DNA from: Pseudonocardia sp. SCN 73-27 | GTDB lineage: Bacteria; Actinomycetota; Actinomycetes; Mycobacteriales; Pseudonocardiaceae | Assembly (NCBI GenBank): GCA_001725415.1 | Contig: MEGH01000048.1 | Span: 5,462 to 42,646, forward strand | Reading direction: 5' to 3' | Length of the DNA: 37,185 nt | Shown: positions 29,947 to 37,185 of the stretch, in pieces | Layout of the letters: every line of letters starts with the position of its first letter | Position numbering within the stretch: the first letter of the stretch is position 1 | Position numbers and translations under genes: made by a program | Notes under the pieces: model-generated | Told to the model about the DNA's origin: nothing | Databases searched by the model: none | Seen by the model: the letters and a program-made list of their open reading frames with translations, nothing else

Positions 29947-31401
29947 GTGAACAAGAACCTGCTCCGTGGCGCGTACGTCGCCGCCATGTCGGGCGGTCTG
30001 CTGCTGCTGGCGAACGCGGCAGCGCACGCCGACGAGGCCAAGGACACGACGAAGACCACCGGCGACGACATTGCCAAGTCGACGACCGTCGACAAGAACG
30101 ATCCGCGTTTCAATCACACCAGCACCCGCGGCCACGGCGCTGACCCGACCGTCGAGCGCAACCGCGGTGGCGACAGCGGCACCCGTGCCGGGGACCACAA
30201 CGGCACCCGCGGCGGCAACGGCGGCTGGGGCGGCAGCGCCGGTCAGACCGGTGGCCAGCAGAACGGTGGCCAGACGGGTGGCCAGCAGAACGGTGGCCGC
30301 GGCCAGGACAACGGCGGCCCGCGTGGCGGCCACGACAACGACCCCCGCGGCGGCCACAGCAACAACGGCGGCAACAACGACCCGCGCGGTGGTCACAACA
30401 ACAGCGACCCGCGCGGTGGTCACAACAACAGCGACCCGCGCGGTGGTCACAACAACAGCGACCCGCGCGGCGGTCACAACAACAACGACCCGCGTGGTGG
30501 CCACCAGCACGGCGACCCGCGCGGTGGGCACCAGGGCGGCGTGAACAACGGCCACGGCCCGCAGCGTGGGCACGGCCAGCAGTGCGGCTGCGGCGGCAAC
30601 CACAGCGCCGACGACCACCGCTGGAACAACGACCGGGACCGCGACGACCACCGTCACGGTGACCGTGACCGGGACCGTGACCGCGGCGACCACCGCGGCG
30701 GAGACCGTGACCGCGGCGACCGCGACGGCCGCTGGAACGGCGACCGTGACCGCGACCGCGGGGACCACCGCCACGGCGACCGGGACCGTGACCGCCACCG
30801 GGGCGACCACCGCCACGGTGACCGGGACCGTGAGCGCGGGCAGCAGCACCGCGGACACCACCACCACGGGCACCACCACGGTGACGGCCGCCGCGTCCAG
30901 GACGCGCGCTGGGACCGCGGTGGCGACCCGCGTGGCGGCCACGACCGCGACCGTGACCGCGGCGACTGGCAGTACGACGGCTGGAACCGCGGCGGCGACT
31001 GCGATGACGACGCTCCGGTCCGCGGCGGCGGCAACTGGAGCGGACACGACCGTGACCGCGGCAACGACCGCGGTGACCGCGGGAACGACCGTGGCGGCTG
31101 GAACGGTGACCGTGGGAACGACCGGGGTGACCGTGGGAACGACCGGGGTGACCGTGGGAACGACCGGGGTGACCGTGGGAACGACCGGGGCGACCGGGGT
31201 GACCGTGGGAACGACCGGGGTGACCGTGGGAACGACCGGGGTGACCGTGGCAATGACCGCGGCGGCGACCGTGACCGGAACGGCGACCGCGGTGACAGCC
31301 GGCCGAGCGGCAACAACAACCCGACTCGGCCCTCGTTCGATGTCGACGGCTTCGTCAACAACGTCCTGAACGCCAGCCGGAGTGTCGCCGGCATCCGCTG
31401 A
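29947..31401 (+). CDS. Secreted low-complexity repeat protein rich in Asp, Gly, Arg, His, Asn
   Basis: 484 residues from GTG 29947, with GGAAGGA upstream; the in-frame ATG at 29929 precedes that site. Signal peptide: NKNLLRGAYVAAMSGGLLLL, then ANAAAHA with cleavage after residue 28. The mature chain is almost all repeats: GGQQNGGQT units, then 9-residue DPRGGHNNS units (30379-30537), a long DRDRGDHRHGD region, then 7-residue GDRGNDR units (31105-31260). A short conserved-looking tail, FDVDGFVNNVLNASRSVAGI, closes it. There are no Cys pairs apart from CGCG and one DCDD. The His/Asp content could bind metal ions or hydrate at the cell surface. Monocistronic, with a strong terminator. Family not recognised. 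Confidence 0.75.
   Translation: MNKNLLRGAYVAAMSGGLLLLANAAAHADEAKDTTKTTGDDIAKSTTVDKNDPRFNHTSTRGHGADPTVERNRGGDSGTRAGDHNGTRGGNGGWGGSAGQTGGQQNGGQTGGQQNGGRGQDNGGPRGGHDNDPRGGHSNNGGNNDPRGGHNNSDPRGGHNNSDPRGGHNNSDPRGGHNNNDPRGGHQHGDPRGGHQGGVNNGHGPQRGHGQQCGCGGNHSADDHRWNNDRDRDDHRHGDRDRDRDRGDHRGGDRDRGDRDGRWNGDRDRDRGDHRHGDRDRDRHRGDHRHGDRDRERGQQHRGHHHHGHHHGDGRRVQDARWDRGGDPRGGHDRDRDRGDWQYDGWNRGGDCDDDAPVRGGGNWSGHDRDRGNDRGDRGNDRGGWNGDRGNDRGDRGNDRGDRGNDRGDRGNDRGDRGDRGNDRGDRGNDRGDRGNDRGGDRDRNGDRGDSRPSGNNNPTRPSFDVDGFVNNVLNASRSVAGIR
30379..30537 (+). repeat. 27-bp in-gene tandem repeat (DPRGGHNNS)
   Basis: Units start at 30379, 30406, 30433, 30460 and 30487, each GACCCGCGCGGTGGTCAC plus nine bases. The first three are identical; the later two, and a final shorter one at 30514, diverge mainly in the last three codons. 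Copy number is likely variable between strains. Confidence 0.8.
31105..31260 (+). repeat. 21-bp in-gene tandem repeat (GDRGNDR)
   Basis: Seven units of GGTGACCGTGGGAACGACCG plus G: four from 31105, then a 9-base partial unit (31189-31197), then three from 31198, the last diverged. The near-identity of units points to recent slippage or recombination. The partial unit keeps the reading frame. Confidence 0.8.
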
Positions 31402-31415
31402 CCTTCGAACCATCC

Positions 31416-31456
31416 CGACACGGCCCCCGCCTCCCCACGAGGCGGGGGCCGTGTCG
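31416..31456. terminator. Bidirectional terminator hairpin
   Basis: A perfect 17-bp stem, CGACACGGCCCCCGCCT (31416-31432) with its complement at 31440-31456, around a 7-base loop. It lies between the convergent repeat-protein and reductase genes and should end both transcripts. Confidence 0.85.
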
Positions 31457-31465
31457 TGTCCGGGG

Positions 31466-32065
31466 TCAGCGCACGAGCCGGTAGCGCAGGTGCGTCGCCC
31501 AGGGCGAGGCGATGACATCGGTGCGCTCGAGCTCGATGTCCTTCCCGAAGCCCTCGAAGAGCCGCGTGCCCCCGCCGAGGAGGAGCGGCGCGACCGACAC
31601 GACGAACTCGTCGACGATCCCGGCCGACAGCGCCTGCCGGATGGTCTCTGCGCCACCCATGACGCACACGTCACGGTTGCCGGCGGCCTCCTGCGCGCGG
31701 TCGAATGCGGCCGTGAAGCCGTCGACGAAGGTGAAGCCCTTGTCGGCGTCGGGCTGCTCCCCGGGACGGCGGGTGACGACGAACAGGGGCCGGTCCCAGG
31801 GATTGTGACCACCCCAGGCGCCGGCGGAGTCATAGGTGTTGCGTCCGCAGACGACGGCGCCGAGGCCCGCCATGGCGTCGTCCAGGAACGCCTTGTCGAC
31901 CGGGTCGGGGTCGCCGGTGGGTTCCTCGGCGTAGCTCCAGGGGCCGCCGAAGACCCAGTAGTGCAGGCGTTCGCCGCCGATGCCGAGCCCGGCGCCGGGT
32001 CCGGCGTCGGGGCCGGTGACGTATCCGTCGACGGATGTGGTGATCGTTGCGACGACCTTGCCCAT
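31466..32065 (-). CDS. RibD C-terminal/dihydrofolate reductase-like protein
   Basis: 199 residues of the RibD_C/DHFR-like family common in actinobacteria. Start GKVVATITTSVDGYVTGPD carries the substrate-side strand; VVCGRNTYDSAGAW and CVMGGAETIRQALSAGIVDE form the NADPH-binding part, and VAPLLLGGGTRLF the final core strand. It is a reductase of unknown substrate, not true folate-pathway FolA. ATG 32065 has GGAGAC upstream; the frame continues to 32143 but without a better start. Stand-alone, ending at the shared terminator. Confidence 0.87.
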   Translation of the reverse strand: MGKVVATITTSVDGYVTGPDAGPGAGLGIGGERLHYWVFGGPWSYAEEPTGDPDPVDKAFLDDAMAGLGAVVCGRNTYDSAGAWGGHNPWDRPLFVVTRRPGEQPDADKGFTFVDGFTAAFDRAQEAAGNRDVCVMGGAETIRQALSAGIVDEFVVSVAPLLLGGGTRLFEGFGKDIELERTDVIASPWATHLRYRLVR

Positions 32066-32202
32066 GATGTCTCCGCTCCTCGTGGTTGCCGGTGTAGACG
32101 TCCGGAGGCGTCGGAAGTCATCGGCGGGCCTGACATCCGTCACGGGAGCGGAATGACGGGGGGCATCGGGTCGGGGCGCCGAGGGTCGCAGTATCGATCC
32201 TC

Positions 32203-32484
32203 ATGAACGAGCAGGTGAATGCTCCGGCCCAGTTGCGGTACGTGATCACGTCGTTGTTGGTGAATCTCGCGCTGTCGGTTGTCCTGGCGACCCTGTTCGT
32301 CGTCTTCCACGCGTCGTCGATCGATCATCAGATCGCGCATCTGCGGCTGCCGGCAGGCGCAGTACCCGGGCTGGGTGCGGGTGGAGCAGGTGGTGCAGGC
32401 CGTCGTGCTGGTGGGGCTTCTGTGGGCGACGACGCGTCCTGCGGTCCGCGCGCATGTCGCGCAGTGCACCGTTCCGGAGTCTGA
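32203..32484 (+). pseudogene. Frameshifted small two-helix membrane protein
   Basis: ATG 32203 begins a credible protein, NEQVNAPAQLRYVITSLLVN with one membrane helix up to LFVVFHASSIDHQIAHLRL. Thereafter the frame turns Gly/Arg-rich, while the +1 frame from about 32353 continues with RQAQYPGWVRVEQVVQAVVL and a second helix ending LLWATTRPAVRAHVAQ. Dropping one C from the CTGCCGG at 32350-32356 joins them. The joined frame lacks a close stop, so a second lesion is possible. The rest of 32485-32663 shows no gene I can support. Confidence 0.45.
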
Positions 32485-32663
32485 CAATGGGGTTCTCCCC
32501 CGTCGAGGCGTCGGGTGGAGCCCGTGTCGTCGTAGGGCCTGCTCGGTCGATCCCGGGGCGCGTCGGCGGCATTCTTCTCATGCACGGCCGATCACGGAGG
32601 AATTGATCCCGAGCTCGCCGTCACCGCGGGTCATGGGGGCATTCGCGGTGGCGGCGTCACGAC

Positions 32664-32698
32664 GAGCCGCCCGCCGGACGACGACCGACGGGCGGCTC
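32664..32698 (-). terminator. Terminator of the efflux operon
   Basis: GAGCCGCCCG (32664-32673) pairs with CGGGCGGCTC (32689-32698) around a 15-base loop, immediately downstream of the minus-strand stop at 32701. Confidence 0.7.
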
Positions 32699-32700
32699 GG

Positions 32701-33372
32701 TCATGTGGAGGAGGTGCAGCAGCCGCAACCGTCGGCACATCCGGTGTGGATGGTTGCGGCGGGCGCGCAACAGAGGTCGCCGCGCCAGGCGTTGCGTGCC
32801 TCGCGGAGGGCGAGGGCGGCGAGGACGAGGCCGGCTGCGGGGTCGGCCCACCACCAGCCGAGCGTGGAGTTGAGCAGCAGGCCGACGAGCACCGCGGCCG
32901 ACAGGTAGGTGCAGAGCAGGGTCTGGCGGGAATCGGCGACGGCGCTGGACGAGCCGAGATCGCGGCCGGCGCGCCGTTGCGCCCAGGACAGGAACGGCAT
33001 GATCGCGACGCTGAGCGCGACGAGCGCGATGCCGACCGTCGAGTGCTCCGCTTCCGCGGCGCCGAGGAGCCCGCGTATCGACTCGACGGTCACGTAGGCG
33101 GCGAGCGCGACGAACGAGAAGGCGATGACGCGCAGGGCGACCCGTTCGCGTCGTGCCGGGTCGGGGCCGGAGAACTGCCAGGCGACGGCAGCGGCGGAGC
33201 TGACCTCGATGACGGAGTCGAGCCCGAACCCGATGAGCGCGATGGAGTCGGCGGCGCTGCCCGCGGCGATCGCGACGACGGCCTCGACGACGTTGTAGGT
33301 GATGGTCGCGGCGACGAGCAGCCGGATGCGGCGTGTGAGGACGGCACGGCGCGCGTCGGGGAGGACTGTCAT
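32701..33372 (-). CDS. Cation diffusion facilitator-type efflux protein with Cys-rich tail
   Basis: 223 residues, six predicted helices, no long C-terminal cytoplasmic domain. Helix 2 has SIALIGFGLDSVIEV with Asp as one metal ligand, and helix 5 AVADSRQTLLCTYLSAAVLV, where Asp replaces a His of the classical site. The last 25 residues hold six Cys and one His (LCCAPAATIHTGCADGCGCC), a likely soft-metal site. It should export a divalent metal such as Zn, Cd or Pb by proton exchange. It overlaps the ArsR gene stop by ATGA, so sensor and pump form one operon. The tail suggests thiophilic metals. Confidence 0.85.
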   Translation of the reverse strand: MTVLPDARRAVLTRRIRLLVAATITYNVVEAVVAIAAGSAADSIALIGFGLDSVIEVSSAAAVAWQFSGPDPARRERVALRVIAFSFVALAAYVTVESIRGLLGAAEAEHSTVGIALVALSVAIMPFLSWAQRRAGRDLGSSSAVADSRQTLLCTYLSAAVLVGLLLNSTLGWWWADPAAGLVLAALALREARNAWRGDLCCAPAATIHTGCADGCGCCTSST

Positions 33373-33695
33373 GACGCTGCGGCGGACACGCCGTGGACGG
33401 GGCAGAGGGCGACGGCCTCGCCGGTCTCGGCGAGCAGGCGTTCGGCGGAGCGCAGCAGGGCGACGAGCTCGGGCCGGGTCAGCGAGTAGAACGACTGCCG
33501 GCCCTGGGTGCGGTAGTCGACGAGGCGGCAGTCACGCAGGCAGGCGAGGTGCGAGGACACGGTGGACTGCGGCAGGTCGAGCAGCCGGGTGAGGTCGACG
33601 ACGCGTGCCTCGCCCTCGGCGAGCCGCGTGAGGATGGCCAGCCGCGTGGGGTCGCCCAAGGACCGGAACAGCGACACAGCAGCATCCATCGACAT
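33369..33695 (-). CDS. ArsR-family metal sensor, CmtR-like
   Basis: 108 residues, winged helix with STVSSHLACLRDCRLVDY as recognition helix. Cys52 and Cys56 lie in HLACLRDC and Cys98 in ALCPVHG. In mycobacterial CmtR the Cd/Pb ligands are Cys57, Cys61 and Cys102, in HLSCLRGC and the C-terminal tail, so the spacing (4 and about 41 residues) is reproduced. It should repress its own operon until Cd or Pb binds. ATG 33695 is preferred to the longer frame at 33761. Upstream, CATCGG occurs twice 13 bases apart, possibly part of the operator. It is 64 bases from the divergent PLP enzyme gene. Confidence 0.88.
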   Translation of the reverse strand: MSMDAAVSLFRSLGDPTRLAILTRLAEGEARVVDLTRLLDLPQSTVSSHLACLRDCRLVDYRTQGRQSFYSLTRPELVALLRSAERLLAETGEAVALCPVHGVSAAAS

Positions 33696-33759
33696 CCACC
33701 GATGATAACGGCAGCATCCGATGACCGGTATCCGTACGTCGACGCGCACGATGGGCGGC

Positions 33760-34824
33760 ATGACCGACGCCCCGGCGACGCCCTACCTCGCCGTCGACCT
33801 CGACGTCCTGTCCCACAACCTCGAGAACACCGCCCGGTGGGCCCGGGACCGCGGGCTGCGGCTACGTCCGCACGCGAAGACACACAAGAGCCCGGAGATC
33901 GCGCGTCGTCAGATCGAGTCGGGCGCCGTCGGCCTCACCGTCGCGACGGTCGCCGAGGGCGAGATCTTCAGCCGCGCCGGCGCGACCGACCTGTTCGTCG
34001 CCTACCCGGTGTGGGCGGCGGGCGAGCGGGGTGCGCGGCTGCGGGCCCTCGCGCAAGGGGTAGCGCTGCGCGTCGGCGTCGACTCGGCCGAAGGGGCGCA
34101 ACACCTCGGCATCGCACTGGCGGGGACGTCGGCGTCGGTGCTGGTCGAGGTCGACTGCGGGATGCGGCGCACCGGCGTCGCGCCCGGCGAGGTGCTCGAC
34201 GTCGCCCGCGCCGCCGACCGGGCCGGGGTGCGCGTCGCCGGGGTGTTCACCTTCCCCGGCCACGGCTACGCACCCGGTGGCGCCGCCCAGGCCGCCGCCG
34301 ACGAGGCGATCGCACTCGCCAAGGCTGCGGAGTTGTTGCGCGGCAGCGGTTTCGACGATCTCGAGGTGAGCGGTGGCTCCACTCCGACGCTCGCGCACTC
34401 CGACGCGGGCGTCCTCACCGAGGTCCGGCCGGGAGTCTCGGTGTTCAACGACGCCCAACAGGTCGAGCTCGGCACGTGCGGCTGGGAGGACGTGGCGCTG
34501 ACCGCCGTCGGGACCGTCGTCTCCCGTGGTGAGGGCCGGTTCGTCCTCGACGCCGGCGGCAAGGTCCTGGGTGCGGATCGCCCAGGATGGGCGACGGGCG
34601 CCGGGCGCGTCCCGTCGATGCCCGACGCGCGGGTGGTCCTGCTGTCGGAGCACCACGCCGTCGTCGAGGTCCCCGCCGGCGCGCCGCTGCCCGAGCTCGG
34701 GGAGCGCGTCGCCGTCGCGCCCAACCACGTGTGCGCAGCGGCGAACCTCGCGCGCGAGTACGTCGTGACCGTCGGCGGCCGGGTCACCCGCTGGCCGATC
34801 ACCGCGGCGGGCGCGAACACCTGA
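33760..34824 (+). CDS. Fold-type III PLP enzyme (D-threonine aldolase/D-serine dehydratase-like)
   Basis: 354 residues. N-terminal alanine-racemase-type barrel with the PLP lysine Lys40 in LRPHAKTHKS, substrate/phosphate contacts in VEVDCGMRRTGV and VSGGSTPTL, and the C-terminal beta domain with the zinc pair in APNHVCAAANLA. The latter marks the D-serine dehydratase/D-threonine aldolase group, which needs a divalent metal. ATG 33760 is chosen over 33721, which would overlap the CmtR promoter. It is convergent with the larC-like gene, 8 bases apart. Amino-acid substrate cannot be fixed. Confidence 0.87.
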   Translation: MTDAPATPYLAVDLDVLSHNLENTARWARDRGLRLRPHAKTHKSPEIARRQIESGAVGLTVATVAEGEIFSRAGATDLFVAYPVWAAGERGARLRALAQGVALRVGVDSAEGAQHLGIALAGTSASVLVEVDCGMRRTGVAPGEVLDVARAADRAGVRVAGVFTFPGHGYAPGGAAQAAADEAIALAKAAELLRGSGFDDLEVSGGSTPTLAHSDAGVLTEVRPGVSVFNDAQQVELGTCGWEDVALTAVGTVVSRGEGRFVLDAGGKVLGADRPGWATGAGRVPSMPDARVVLLSEHHAVVEVPAGAPLPELGERVAVAPNHVCAAANLAREYVVTVGGRVTRWPITAAGANT

Positions 34825-34832
34825 CCGGTGCG

Positions 34833-35576
34833 TCACACCGCGTCGCCGACGACCACCCGCACGACGTTGGCGACCTCCGCGAGGTCGCGCGTCCCCGCCC
34901 CGACCCCGATCGCCTGCGGCACCATGCGCGGCATCGGACCCCACGACGTCACCGCCGCCGCGAGCAGCGCCGCACCGGTGGGCGTGCACATCTCCCGTGG
35001 CGACGGGCCCGCGAAGCACGGTGCGCCCGCCGCGCGCAGCACCTCCAGCGTCGCCGGCGCGGGGATCGGCACCAGGCCGTGACTGCCCCGGCTGGTCCCA
35101 CTGCCCAGCGCGACGGGGCTCGCGTGCACGGCGTCGACGCCCAGCAGGTGCAGCGCCGTCGCCACCCCGACGACGTCCGCGATCGCATCCAACGCCCCGA
35201 CCTCGTGGAAGTGCACGTCGTCGGGGGTGGTGCGGTGCACCCGGGCCTCGGCCTCGGCGAGGCGGGCGAACGCGTCGTGGGCGAGCGTCGCGACCGGTTC
35301 CGGCAGGCCTGCCGCGTCGAGCACGAGGCGCACGGCCTTCCATGTCCGGTGCTCCGGGTCGGGCGCGGTGTCGACGTCGACTTTCACCGCGCCGATGCCG
35401 TGGCGCTCGACCTCCGTGCGGCGCAACGTGATCGGCTCGACCCCGAGCCGGGCGACGTGCTCGGCGACGACGTCGAGACCGGCCCCCGCGTCGACGAGTG
35501 CGGCCAGCAGCATGTCGCCCGCGGCCCCTGCCGCGCAGTCGATCCACGCGATCCTGCGTGCGGGCTCGGGCTCCAC
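34833..35576 (-). CDS. larC: LarC1-only nickel-pincer cofactor insertion protein
   Basis: 247 residues. It begins IAWIDCAAGAAGDMLLAALV, the LarC N-terminal motif, and continues with VHFHEVGALDAIADVVG and CTPTGAALLAAAV. It ends shortly after IGVGAGTRDLAEVANVVRVV. Full LarC proteins (about 400 residues, sometimes made by frameshifting LarC1 into LarC2) continue with a CTP-binding LarC2 domain (NIDDMxPE). No LarC2 sequence follows: the convergent PLP gene fills the space. Either the protein works as LarC1 alone, or LarC2 is elsewhere, or it is degenerate. GTG 35576 lies 8 bases after the DUF4870 stop, so they are one operon. Confidence 0.8.
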   Translation of the reverse strand: MEPEPARRIAWIDCAAGAAGDMLLAALVDAGAGLDVVAEHVARLGVEPITLRRTEVERHGIGAVKVDVDTAPDPEHRTWKAVRLVLDAAGLPEPVATLAHDAFARLAEAEARVHRTTPDDVHFHEVGALDAIADVVGVATALHLLGVDAVHASPVALGSGTSRGSHGLVPIPAPATLEVLRAAGAPCFAGPSPREMCTPTGAALLAAAVTSWGPMPRMVPQAIGVGAGTRDLAEVANVVRVVVGDAV

Positions 35577-35584
35577 GGCCGTGT

Positions 35585-35974
35585 TCAGTGCACGACCCGG
35601 ACGGTCAACGGGTAGCGGAACTCCTCGCCGTTGCCGGCCCGGATCGTCCCGATCACCACGAACACCAGGTAGAAGACGCCGTAGAGCGGCAGCAGCACGA
35701 ACCCGATGAGCACGAACATCAGCAGCGCGAACACGATCGTCAGCACGAACGCGTTGAGCTGGAAGTTCAGGGACTCGACGGCGTGCCTGCGCACGTACGG
35801 GGAGAGGTTGCCACGCACGAGCAGCACGACCAGCGGCGCGACGAGTCCGAGTGCGAACCACGCCGTGACGATGCTGCCCACGTGCGCCGCCATCGCCCAG
35901 TTCCGGTCCTCGGCAGTGACGGGAACGGGCCGGCCGCGCGGGTCCCAGGAGCCCTGTGGAGGTGGAACGGTCAT
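35585..35974 (-). CDS. DUF4870 membrane protein
   Basis: 129 residues. A Pro-rich N-terminus (TVPPPQGSWDPRG) precedes DRNWAMAAHVGSIVTAWFAL, the start of the DUF4870 (Tic20-like fold) domain, with about three membrane segments; PYVRRHAVESLNFQLNAFVL is the most conserved part. Function unknown. ATG 35974 has GGGGA upstream. It is the first gene of a two-gene unit with larC-like downstream. Confidence 0.85.
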   Translation of the reverse strand: MTVPPPQGSWDPRGRPVPVTAEDRNWAMAAHVGSIVTAWFALGLVAPLVVLLVRGNLSPYVRRHAVESLNFQLNAFVLTIVFALLMFVLIGFVLLPLYGVFYLVFVVIGTIRAGNGEEFRYPLTVRVVH

Positions 35975-36115
35975 GTCCCCATTGAAACAGTTCCGGCCGG
36001 TCCGGACGGGTGGTTCCGGTCCGTCGCAGGGGCTGGCGCGCAAGCCCGCCGGGGGAGAGGGTGAACGCGGATCACGACGACCGGAGCGTGACCGGCGATG
36101 GAGGACAGGAGCTCG

Positions 36116-36883
36116 ATGACGGAGGACCAGGGGCCCACGAGCCCCGTTGCGGTGGTGACGGGTGCGGGCTCGGGTATCGGGAAGGTCGTCGCCCGTGCGT
36201 TCCTCGGTGCGGGGTACTGCGTCGCTGTGACAGGACGACGGCGCGAACGGCTCGAGGAGGCCATCGCGGGTGCCGACGGCGCGGCCGGCGCGCTCGTCGT
36301 TCCCGCCGACGTCGGCGACCCCGACTCCGTCGACGAGCTCTTCGCCGCGGTCCGCGCCCGGTGGGGCCGCGTCGACGTCTTGTTCAACAACGCCGGCACG
36401 TTCGGCCCGGCCGCTCCACCCGACGAGATTCCCGTCGACGCCTGGCTCGACACGGTGCGCACCAACCTCACAGGAGCGTTCCTCTGTGCACGCGCGGCCT
36501 TCGCGACGATGCGCGCCCAGTCCCCCCAAGGCGGCCGGATCATCAACAACGGTTCCATCTCCGCGCAGGTGCCGCGGCCGTGGAGTGCCGCGTACACGTC
36601 GACGAAGCACGGGGTCACCGGCCTGACCAAGTCGTTGTCGTTGGACGGGAGGCCGTTCGGCATCGCGTGCGGGCAGATCGACATCGGCAACGCCGCCACC
36701 GACATGACCGCCGGCTTCTCCGCGGGTGCACGTCAGGCCGACGGTTCGACCGCCCCCGAGGCGACCTTCGACGTCGCGCACGTGGCCGACGCCGTGCTCT
36801 ACATGGCGGGCCTTCCCCTCGAGGCCAACGTCCAGTTCCTGACGATCGCGGCCCGCACGATGCCCTACATCGGGCGCGGCTGA
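36116..36883 (+). CDS. Short-chain dehydrogenase/reductase 3
   Basis: 255 residues, classical [11 protein letters not shown] (15-22), Arg41-43 after strand 2 (NADP preference likely), NNAG (91-94), Ser147 in NNGSISA, Tyr160-x3-Lys164 in AYTSTKHG. The C-terminal end ([19 protein letters not shown]) lacks the usual VDGG. ATG 36116 is chosen because AGGAG (36107-36111) precedes it; the ATG at 36098 overlaps that site. Monocistronic and outside the operator-controlled cluster. Substrate unknown. Confidence 0.88.
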   Translation: MTEDQGPTSPVAVVTGAGSGIGKVVARAFLGAGYCVAVTGRRRERLEEAIAGADGAAGALVVPADVGDPDSVDELFAAVRARWGRVDVLFNNAGTFGPAAPPDEIPVDAWLDTVRTNLTGAFLCARAAFATMRAQSPQGGRIINNGSISAQVPRPWSAAYTSTKHGVTGLTKSLSLDGRPFGIACGQIDIGNAATDMTAGFSAGARQADGSTAPEATFDVAHVADAVLYMAGLPLEANVQFLTIAARTMPYIGRG

Positions 36884-37185
36884 GACGGGTCTTCGACGAC
36901 TTCCGGGCCGCTGACCTGCGGAGACTCGCTCATGAGTGGGTCCACGTCTCCGCGAATCGACGATCTTGAACGTGACCTGGGTCATGAAGTGCCCCGAAAA
37001 CGGGCCGAATTCGCCTCGTTGTCGCAGGTCAGACACCATTCAGGGGGGCGATTTGCACCTGCTGGAAGGGCTCCTGTAACTTTCTCCCTGTCAGCGAGAC
37101 GCCGGACAGAACGGGCCCTACGGGGAACGGTCACCAGGCCCGCTGGCCACCTTCCTCACAGGGTTCGGTAGACTCTCGGGTCTCC
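36884..37185. other. Non-coding stretch at the right edge
   Basis: 302 bases with lower GC than the genes and no credible reading frame. It contains an inverted repeat TGACC-TG-GGTCA (36973-36984), a CTGTC/GACAG pair near 37090-37110 and, close to the end, TAGACT, a good -10 box but without a clear -35. It may be the promoter region of a gene beyond the window. Confidence 0.4.

Noticed and set aside
26742-30113. Minus-strand open frame of 1123 codons
   Set aside because: Shadow of secDF in another frame; the GC skew removes stops and the product is low-complexity Gly/Ala/Arg.
30379-31260. Possible CRISPR array
   Set aside because: Repeats are direct, contiguous and in multiples of three inside a reading frame, with no spacers and no cas genes.
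29776-32136. Minus-strand open frame of 786 codons, with VVVTTARVAV-like repeats
   Set aside because: It is the complement of the tandem repeats in the secreted protein and runs on through the reductase gene; no start context.
36884-37185. rRNA operon promoter at the right edge
   Set aside because: A TAGACT box is present, but no -35 box or rRNA sequence is visible in the window.

Overview
The window is very GC-rich with dense G/C third positions, ATGA/GTGA start-stop overlaps, many GTG starts and mycolata-like fatty-acid enzymes. It is a high-GC actinobacterial chromosome segment. Codon style, the fused SecDF and the gene families would fit Pseudonocardia or a relative, but that is inference and no rRNA is present to settle it. 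I see no phage, transposase or CRISPR.

Layout. Positions 1-2.4 kb hold a truncated unknown gene, an ABC-F ATPase remnant, a frameshifted membrane-protein gene and an ArsR-type regulator running into it. Positions 2.4-26.7 kb are one large catabolic cluster for an acyl substrate: two acyl-CoA synthetases, a Liv-type ABC importer with lipoprotein receptor, an alpha-methylacyl-CoA racemase, two crotonases, a MaoC-fold protein, three acyl-CoA dehydrogenase-fold proteins, an APH-fold kinase of the ACAD10/11 type, two SDRs, a SnoaL-like protein, a DUF35-thiolase pair, a stand-alone biotin carrier, an AccD6-like carboxyltransferase, a stand-alone ketosynthase and two closely related TetR regulators. 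Positions 26.7-37.2 kb are mixed: tRNA-Gly(GCC), a secreted protein plus fused SecDF, a secreted Asp/His/Gly/Arg repeat protein with a structured leader, a RibD/DHFR-like reductase, a CmtR-like sensor with a cation efflux protein, a type III-fold PLP enzyme, a LarC1-only protein with a DUF4870 protein, and an SDR.

How it works together. Six copies of a near-palindrome, TGAC-N-TCGA-N-NTCA, lie in the five promoter regions of the 2.4-26.7 kb cluster and nowhere I noticed outside it. In most cases its first half is also the TTGAC(G) -35 box, with a -10 box 17-18 bases later; the clearest pair is TTGACG-N18-TAGCGT at both 2425-2454 and 5578-5607. This ties about 23 genes on both strands into one probable TetR regulon. 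One copy sits between TetR 1 and the ketosynthase, the usual place for an autoregulatory operator.

Metabolic reading (inference): an imported carboxylic acid is activated to its CoA ester, epimerised at an alpha-methyl centre, and shortened by dehydrogenation, hydration, oxidation and cleavage. The kinase at 7085-8158 and the dehydrogenase at 24249-25544 match the two halves of ACAD10/11 and the logic of the Pseudomonas levulinate (lva) pathway, in which a 4-hydroxyacyl-CoA is phosphorylated before its oxygen is removed. The biotin carrier and carboxyltransferase imply a carboxylation step too, with the biotin carboxylase encoded elsewhere. I do not recognise this combination as a described pathway.
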